Positions 7,310 through 11,617 of a stretch of 11,617 nt of DNA are shown here, piece by piece. The position numbers were made by a program, and so were the translations under genes. Source of the DNA: Candidatus Symbiothrix sp. (GTDB lineage: Bacteria; Bacteroidota; Bacteroidia; Bacteroidales; Azobacteroidaceae); NCBI GenBank assembly GCA_031270525.1, contig JAISXN010000084.1, forward strand, positions 1 through 11,617, in the 5' to 3' direction. Positions within the stretch are counted from its first letter, which is position 1, and each line of letters begins with the position of its first letter. The notes under the pieces were generated by a model. The model was not told the DNA's origin, ran no database searches, and was given only the letters and a program-made list of their open reading frames with translations.

Positions 7310-7331
7310 TCAAAAAAGTTAATTACCTTTG
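7301..7331 (+). promoter_or_regulatory. Bacteroidota-type promoter of the ATPase gene
   Basis: TTGG at 7301-7304 and TACCTTTG at 7324-7331 are separated by 19 bp, which fits the Bacteroidota -33/-7 consensus and spacing. Transcription would start near 7338, leaving a leader of about 13 nt before the ATG at 7351. The -33 box lies inside the last 15-bp repeat, so a protein bound to the array would be expected to affect initiation. Confidence 0.75.
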
Positions 7332-7350
7332 TGAAAAAATTGTATGAATA

Positions 7351-8481
7351 ATGAAAAAGATGCCTTTTATTTTCGGTAAATCGACTAATTTTGAGAACTT
7401 TACGGATAGGGTAGAGGAGACTTCACGACTAACTCAAAATTTCAAATCGTTGATAAATACAACTCTCATTTCGCCGCGACGTTGGGGAAAAACCTCGTTG
7501 GTAGAAAATACGGCCCACAGAATAATGGCGGAAAACAGCAAAATAAAAGTTTGTTTGCTTGACATTTTTAACGTTCGTAGCGAAGCGGAATTTTACGAAC
7601 ATTTTGCGAGTGGAATTTTGAAAGCTACTGCGAACAAATGGGAGGAAATGGTTGCTAATGCCAGGGAATTTCTATCCCAACTCGCGCCGAAAATTACTTT
7701 TTCGCCCGATTCGCAGACAGAGATTTCGTTTGGCGTAGGTTGGGACGAGATGCAAAAAAATCCGGACAATATTCTTAATCTTGCTGAGAATATTGCTGTT
7801 TCGAAGAAAATCAGAGTTATCGTTTGCATCGATGAGTTTCAGTCTGTTGGGGATTTTCCCGACAGTTTGTTTTTTCAGCGAAAGCTTCGTTCGCATTGGC
7901 AGCATCATCACAACGTAGCTTATTGCCTTTATGGTAGCAAGCGGCACATGCTATTGGATATTTTTTCGAATAATTCAATGCCGTTCTATAAATTCGGCGA
8001 CATTATGTTTTTACAAAAAATCAAGAATCATGTTTGGGGTGAATTTATAAAAAAACGCTTTGAGGACACGGGTAAAAAAATTTCGCTCGAACAAGCGGAA
8101 TATTTGGCGCAATTGGTTGATAATCACCCATATTATGTACAGCAAATGGCACAACAAGTTTGGTTACGGACAAAAACAAGTTGCTCGAAAGCGATTATTG
8201 ACGATTCATTGCAAGGGATTAAGAATCAACTTAGTTTGCTGTTTGTCGGTCAAATTGAGGAGATGGCTACTACGCAAATTAATTTTCTGAAAGCGGTGTT
8301 GAATGGCGAAACCTCTTTCAGTTCGCAGGAAGTTCTGAAAAACTACCGTTTGGGCGCTTCGGCCAATCTGAAAAAAATAAAGGCGGCGCTTTTATCCAAG
8401 GAAATTATTGATATTCAAGGGAAGAAAGTAGAAATTTTAGACCCGATGTTCAAATTGTGGTTGGTGGAAGATTATTTTTAG
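7351..8481 (+). CDS. Archaeal-type AAA/STAND family ATPase (ATP-binding protein), function unknown
   Basis: The protein has 376 residues. Seen: an N-terminal FIFGK...F.DR.EE start as in the Archaeal_ATPase (PF01637-like) group, Walker A SPRRWGKTS at 41-49 (K47, T48), Walker B VIVCIDEF with D161-E162, a YGSKRHM segment at 194-200 in the sensor-1 region, NHPYYVQQMAQQVW near 258-271 in the lid, and a basic C-terminal part (about 300-376) resembling a winged helix. No membrane segment or nuclease motif is present. Known: these P-loop proteins occur in many accessory copies in archaea and Bacteroidota and mostly lack a proven role. The ATG at 7351 fits the promoter; the Met at codon 4 (7360) is an alternative start. 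A tiny out-of-frame ORF (7344-7379) overlaps the start. It has its own promoter and is convergent with the PepSY gene. Confidence 0.85.
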   Translation: MKKMPFIFGKSTNFENFTDRVEETSRLTQNFKSLINTTLISPRRWGKTSLVENTAHRIMAENSKIKVCLLDIFNVRSEAEFYEHFASGILKATANKWEEMVANAREFLSQLAPKITFSPDSQTEISFGVGWDEMQKNPDNILNLAENIAVSKKIRVIVCIDEFQSVGDFPDSLFFQRKLRSHWQHHHNVAYCLYGSKRHMLLDIFSNNSMPFYKFGDIMFLQKIKNHVWGEFIKKRFEDTGKKISLEQAEYLAQLVDNHPYYVQQMAQQVWLRTKTSCSKAIIDDSLQGIKNQLSLLFVGQIEEMATTQINFLKAVLNGETSFSSQEVLKNYRLGASANLKKIKAALLSKEIIDIQGKKVEILDPMFKLWLVEDYF

Positions 8482-8543
8482 CCGAAACCGATTTCATCAT
8501 ACAGACTTTCGTAGATAGCGTAGATAATGAAACGGTTCCGGCT
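8480..8543. repeat. Imperfect inverted repeat in the convergent gap after the ATPase
   Basis: AGCCGAAACCG (8480-8490) is the inverse of CGGTTCCGGCT (8533-8543) with one mismatch. The stem continues inwards after one bulged A with TTTCAT (8492-8497) against ATGAAA (8527-8532). The 29-nt loop contains a near-perfect 9-bp tandem, CGTAGATAG then CGTAGATAA (8510-8527). The repeat lies between two convergent genes and could act as a transcription barrier in both directions, but neither side has a T tract. It could also be an end or scar of a mobile segment. Confidence 0.5.
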
Positions 8544-8578
8544 TAAGACGACAACAATAGCCACATTACGCAAGGCAA

Positions 8579-9118
8579 TCAACGCAAAAAGAATATCCCG
8601 AAAATCACAGGAATCAATATCCCAATTAATAAGTACCATTTCCCCGAACCGGCAAGGCCTTTCTTTCCTTTCACCATAAACAATCCGGTGATGGCTAACA
8701 CGATAAGCGAAACAGCAAAGAAATCGGCTACCGGACTCCAACCTTTTACTTTGTTGTAATGCAAACGGTTGATTCGGTAAATCAGCTCGTTTTTCTTGTG
8801 GGTTTCGTAATCCAGGGTTCCGTTTGCGGAATTATAAACGCCTGCACCGCCGTCCAGAAACAGCCGGACGTGAGTTTCATCGATCGGTATAACTCTTTTC
8901 AGGGACGGTAAGGTTTTATCAGCGCTCCATGTGGTTGACAACTCGGTTTCGGTAAGGTGCGCCGGCCATTGAATAGTTTTCTGTTCGGTGCGGAAAGCCG
9001 GATCTTTCTCGCCCAAATGGTTGAGAAAGATACCGGAAATTCCATAAACCAACGATATACCCACTACTAAAAAACCCAAATCGCGGTGGATAGCCCGTAA
9101 GCTGCGCGTAAACTTCAT
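8579..9118 (-). CDS. Small PepSY-associated TM-helix protein (inner membrane)
   Basis: The protein has 179 residues from the ATG at 9118. Seen: an RAIHRDLGF...YGISGIFLNH helix at about 10-34, which is the PepSY-TM signature; a soluble, mostly periplasmic segment (about 35-115); INRLHYNKVKGW before a second helix (about 130-149); and a third helix (about 161-178). H11, H34 and H120 flank the helices and could serve as haem or metal ligands. Known: PepSY-TM proteins include inner-membrane ferric/siderophore reductases and small uncharacterised members. The ATG is two bases after the lipoprotein stop (TGAAAATG), so translation is probably coupled. An upstream start at 9196 would extend the protein by 26 residues into the lipoprotein gene in another frame and is not preferred. 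It is the last gene of the operon. Confidence 0.8.
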   Translation of the reverse strand: MKFTRSLRAIHRDLGFLVVGISLVYGISGIFLNHLGEKDPAFRTEQKTIQWPAHLTETELSTTWSADKTLPSLKRVIPIDETHVRLFLDGGAGVYNSANGTLDYETHKKNELIYRINRLHYNKVKGWSPVADFFAVSLIVLAITGLFMVKGKKGLAGSGKWYLLIGILIPVIFGIFFLR

Positions 9119-9120
9119 TT

Positions 9121-9657
9121 TCAATCCAATGTTTCGAACGACAAACCGTCCATGTAATAAATCACGTAATAATCTTTGCCGTGGTCTTTCATCCATTTCC
9201 GCATATCGGCAATATTGCTTAATTCGGCTGCGCAGGATTCGGCATTGCCATCTTCCTGTTTCTTCAGGTTGACGTCTTTTTCCATTTCGGCAATATACTC
9301 CTGACTCAGGCGGCGTTCTTTCAAAGTACCGTTGATAGCCAGTTTAGAGCCGACCAGTTCTCGGTTGAATCCGCCGATTTCGCCTTTGGCTTCCACGCGC
9401 ATGGAGGCTTCCTGGGATTCGCCGACGATAAAGCACCGTTTGCCGGAATGTTTACAGGTGTGCGTAACATATCCTACTACCGTGATGTTTTTGTCCACTT
9501 CCCTGTCGGCTACCGCCAGGAGGCTGTCTAATTCAAAGGTCGTGCTTTCGGATACTGCGGTGGATTGAGCTTCATTCGAAGCTTCCGTTTGTGTTTTATT
9601 GCCGGAGCAAGCAACTAATGCTAACGACAATACAGCAAATACTACTAACTGTTTCAT
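9121..9657 (-). CDS. Putative lipoprotein with OB-fold-like domain and HxCxH...C motif
   Basis: The protein has 178 residues. Seen: a signal peptide with a lipobox, LVAC, with the lipidated Cys at 17; then a low-complexity Ser/Thr/Glu/Asn linker to about residue 40; then a domain (about 50-130) with alternating beta-type segments (NITVVGYVTHTC, SMRVEA, LAINGTLKE) that resembles an OB fold of the tRNA_anti-like kind found in periplasmic proteins. H66, C68, H70 and C75 form a tight HxCxHx4C cluster, with one more Cys at 142, so metal binding or a disulfide is plausible. No acidic/basic surface-export signal follows C17, so a periplasm-facing location is more likely than the cell surface. The gene lies 15 bp after the DUF4857-like gene and 2 bp before the PepSY gene. 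The precise function is unknown. Confidence 0.75.
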   Translation of the reverse strand: MKQLVVFAVLSLALVACSGNKTQTEASNEAQSTAVSESTTFELDSLLAVADREVDKNITVVGYVTHTCKHSGKRCFIVGESQEASMRVEAKGEIGGFNRELVGSKLAINGTLKERRLSQEYIAEMEKDVNLKKQEDGNAESCAAELSNIADMRKWMKDHGKDYYVIYYMDGLSFETLD

Positions 9658-9672
9658 TGTAATAAAATTTAA

Positions 9673-10917
9673 TTATTGATTATTTTTTTCTATAATTACC
9701 CATTGTAAAAGTAAAGCTATGGCTCCCGCTATTCCGAAAATCAAGACGTACGAACTGTCGAAAATCTTCTTCTTTGCCGTCCGGTCACGATAAACCAAAG
9801 CAAACACCAATGCTAATAACAGGTTTGTAATCAACGCTATAAACGTCGTAAAATGCAGTTGGGGAGCAATGTATTCGCTATTGGAGTTCCGGAAAGTCAG
9901 GTAAAAAGGGAACAGCTTACCGGCAATTATATCCCATTTGTTTGTCGGTGCTTCAACATAGGCGTAACGTACTTTTTCCAGCGTTTCCGTCTTCAAAGCG
10001 TAATAATGTTTGCCGGCGGAATTTTGTACGGTAAACGTCCAATAGAGGAAATTTCCCATTAAGAACAAATCGTCGGAGTCTAAATTGACAGGGTAGATAT
10101 CCAACCGCCGGGGATGGTATTTGCCGCCGGCCTCTTCCAGGATATAAACGTTCCCTCGTTTATCGAAAAGGAAACCGTAGAACCGTTTGTCGGACGGTTC
10201 TTCCATTGTGAAGAAAGCCGGTTCGATTTGCGGGTCGAGCTGGGTATTCCGCACAAACGGACGACTATTTACCATCTTGATATGAAAGAGTTGTCCTCTC
10301 GCATCGAGCGAGAAATAACCTTCATCGTAAGGTTTGCGGATATTCAAATCGCCTGCCGTCCATTGCGCCGGAAAGGTATAACCCGCTTTCAGGAGAGCAT
10401 CTTGGAATTTCCGGCTTTTCTCCCGGTTGACGGTATTGGATTCCGCATCAATAAATTCGATTTTGTCTTTCAGGCGGAACAAGTCGCCGGGCGATTCCAG
10501 TTTGCCTTTCTTCGGAAGCGATTCATACATGATATATAATCCGGTTTGCGGCATGTTTTTACTCTTGGGAGAATAACGGTAAAAAACTTGTTTTACCCGC
10601 ACTTGTTGCGGTTCAATCTTCACGCCGTCGATGCTGTCGGGCATTTCGCCGTTGAGCGTCAGTTGCCGGTAATTCAGTAACGGTAGCGCCAAGTCGAATG
10701 CTTTGTCTTCATATACTTTCCCTTCGTCGTCGTGCAACTTGTCTTTGCGTTCGTCCAATTCCCTGAACATTAATTTTTTCTCTATCGAACTGTAATATCC
10801 GAAAGGATACTGTACTTTCGAATAAGTAGCCGTTTTTATCAATTCGGGTATCACCCACAAACCGATAATGGTTATAAACAACACCAATAGTCCATATATT
10901 ATCCTCTGCCTTTTCAT
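9673..10917 (-). CDS. DUF4857-like membrane-anchored protein of a transport operon
   Basis: The protein has 414 residues. Seen: one N-terminal membrane helix (about 5-24), a large extracytoplasmic part (about 25-350) with many Tyr/Phe and a KRFYGFLFDKRGNVYILEE segment suggestive of a beta-propeller-like repeat, and two C-terminal helices (about 352-373 and 384-406). Both ends are therefore anchored in the inner membrane. From memory the protein resembles the Bacteroidota DUF4857 family, which sits beside ABC transporter genes; this was not searched. It follows the permease-like gene by 94 bp and precedes the lipoprotein by 15 bp. A 7-bp tandem repeat array lies directly upstream of its ATG, and an AGG abuts the start, too close for a normal ribosome-binding site. 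The function is not known. Confidence 0.75.
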   Translation of the reverse strand: MKRQRIIYGLLVLFITIIGLWVIPELIKTATYSKVQYPFGYYSSIEKKLMFRELDERKDKLHDDEGKVYEDKAFDLALPLLNYRQLTLNGEMPDSIDGVKIEPQQVRVKQVFYRYSPKSKNMPQTGLYIMYESLPKKGKLESPGDLFRLKDKIEFIDAESNTVNREKSRKFQDALLKAGYTFPAQWTAGDLNIRKPYDEGYFSLDARGQLFHIKMVNSRPFVRNTQLDPQIEPAFFTMEEPSDKRFYGFLFDKRGNVYILEEAGGKYHPRRLDIYPVNLDSDDLFLMGNFLYWTFTVQNSAGKHYYALKTETLEKVRYAYVEAPTNKWDIIAGKLFPFYLTFRNSNSEYIAPQLHFTTFIALITNLLLALVFALVYRDRTAKKKIFDSSYVLIFGIAGAIALLLQWVIIEKNNQ

Positions 10918-10922
10918 CCTAA

Positions 10923-10982
10923 AATTCTTAATTCTTAATTCTTAATTCTTAATTCTTAATTTTTAATTCTTAATTTTTAATT
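10923..10982. repeat. 7-bp tandem repeat array (AATTCTT on the plus strand, AAGAATT on the minus strand)
   Basis: Eight complete 7-bp units run from 10923 to 10978, followed by a partial AATT. The order on the plus strand is four AATTCTT, one AATTTTT, one AATTCTT and one AATTTTT, with one further AATTCTT-type unit in the first block; only the fifth base of the unit varies. The array ends five bases before the start codon of the DUF4857-like gene, so it would lie in that gene's leader. Such short tandem arrays can change copy number by slippage. No TAnnTTTG promoter is seen in the 94-bp gap. Confidence 0.85.
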
Positions 10983-11011
10983 GGCTAACGCCGAACGTTG
11001 TTTCTCAATTC

Positions 11012-11617
11012 CTATTGAACTCCTTCCTTAAACCTTGCCGCAGAATAGAACGGAAAGGAAAAAGATACAATCAACGCCACGATTAAATACGGCTCAAAAG
11101 ACCGGTAAGCCCCCGACAGTCCTTTTAGCAAAAAGAGCGACAGGAAGAGAACACCCGGAATCACATTCATCGTCCGTTGTTTCCATTGCGGTTCGAGGCA
11201 TACCCAGGCGGCAATCAGGTAAGCGGCCGGACCGGCCAGAAACCAGGGTGTGAGTTGCCGGAAAGCGGCGCATACGATTTCCGCCGGGAATTGCCGGCTC
11301 AGTCCCCATAAAAGGACGGGCAGGGTAACGAGCAATAGCAAAGCGATTACTCCGGCGCCGTACAGCAGCATGGTCAGCAGGATGTTGTCTTCTTTCAACG
11401 GCAAATGCAAGGTCAACTTCAAACGTTTGAACTGCAATTCGGGAATGTATTGGGCGACTGCCAGCAAGACGCCTGCCAACAACGGCAGATACTCGAAATA
11501 AGGGAAGAAAAACGTGTCTTTCTGCACGGCATTTTCCCAGACGTTCACGATACCCGACAAGCGGATGCCTTCGTTTATTTTCAGGAACGAGTAGATTCCA
11601 ACACCCGCAAAGACGGC
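11012..11617 (-). CDS. Multi-pass membrane protein, ABC-2-like permease, 5' end cut by right edge
   Basis: The frame is open from the window edge to a TAG at 11012-11014: 201 residues are visible and the start lies outside. A TTG at 11560 is internal, since the frame continues another 19 codons to the edge with a hydrophobic stretch (AVFAGVGIYSFL). Seen: about six hydrophobic helices, including LLAGVLLAVAQYIPEL, LLYGAGVIALLLLVTLPVLLW and YLIVALIVSFSFPFY, and a short amphipathic link with RLKLTLHLPLKED. The latter resembles the conserved cytoplasmic coupling segment of ABC-2-type permeases of Bacteroidota. An ATP-binding partner would be expected upstream, outside the window. It is the first visible gene of the minus-strand operon. 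The family is inferred from topology, not from a catalytic motif. Confidence 0.65.
   Translation of the reverse strand, partial: AVFAGVGIYSFLKINEGIRLSGIVNVWENAVQKDTFFFPYFEYLPLLAGVLLAVAQYIPELQFKRLKLTLHLPLKEDNILLTMLLYGAGVIALLLLVTLPVLLWGLSRQFPAEIVCAAFRQLTPWFLAGPAAYLIAAWVCLEPQWKQRTMNVIPGVLFLSLFLLKGLSGAYRSFEPYLIVALIVSFSFPFYSAARFKEGVQ

Noticed and set aside
7344..7379. Tiny upstream ORF of 11 codons overlapping the ATPase start
   Set aside because: Too short to support as a gene; mentioned only as a possible translational effect.
8478..8741. 87-codon minus-strand ORF across the PepSY 3' end
   Set aside because: Most of it lies in a shifted frame of the PepSY gene with unlikely composition; only the last part looks protein-like and is noted as a possible relic.
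9119..9196. Upstream extension of the PepSY gene to 9196
   Set aside because: It would overlap the lipoprotein gene by 76 bases in another frame; the ATG at 9118 starts directly before the PepSY-TM signature and is two bases after the lipoprotein stop.
10114..10539. 141-codon plus-strand ORF inside the DUF4857-like gene
   Set aside because: It is antisense to a longer gene with coherent topology and operon context; composition looks like a shadow.

Overview
The window looks like chromosomal DNA from a member of the Bacteroidota, most likely Bacteroidales. Three upstream regions carry the Bacteroidota -7 promoter element TAnnTTTG, and one of them has a well-placed TTGG -33 element. Shine-Dalgarno sequences are mostly absent. 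The proteins (MnmG, UvrC, Apt, the ATPase and the inner-membrane operon at the right) read as Bacteroidota family versions. This placement is inferred from the sequence alone; no database search was run. No rRNA, tRNA, CRISPR array or recognisable insertion sequence was seen.

Left part (1-2116, minus strand): a Gfo/Idh/MocA-type oxidoreductase is followed 24 bp later by a radical SAM protein with an extra C-terminal Cys cluster, which runs off the left edge. The pair looks like part of an accessory sugar or cell-surface biosynthesis locus. A divergent gap of 467 bp (2117-2583) holds promoters for both directions and a patch of hairpins and short repeats.

Centre (2584-7251, plus strand): a compact housekeeping operon ybeY-mnmG-apt-uvrC, covering ribosome/rRNA maturation, tRNA wobble modification, adenine salvage and nucleotide excision repair. 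Neighbouring genes overlap except at mnmG/apt, where the 42-bp gap holds a 20-bp perfect palindrome containing TGTTCCACGTGGAACA. This matches the ParB-binding parS centromere consensus and is the most informative non-coding element here.

Right of uvrC (7250-8543): a stand-alone archaeal-type AAA/STAND ATPase gene. It is preceded by four exact-period 15-bp repeats, each an AACC-N4-GGTT dyad. The array begins on the uvrC stop codon and ends on the -33 box of the ATPase promoter, so it looks like an operator array. An imperfect inverted repeat lies just after the ATPase. The gene resembles an accessory insert placed directly behind the housekeeping operon.

Right part (8579-11617, minus strand, convergent with the ATPase): an inner-membrane operon read from right to left. 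It contains an ABC-2-like permease (cut by the right edge), a DUF4857-like membrane-anchored protein, an OB-fold-like lipoprotein with an HxCxH...C motif, and a small PepSY-TM protein. The last two genes are separated by only two bases. The set suggests an envelope transport or metal/redox system, but its substrate is unknown. A 7-bp tandem repeat of about 8.5 copies lies directly upstream of the DUF4857-like gene.
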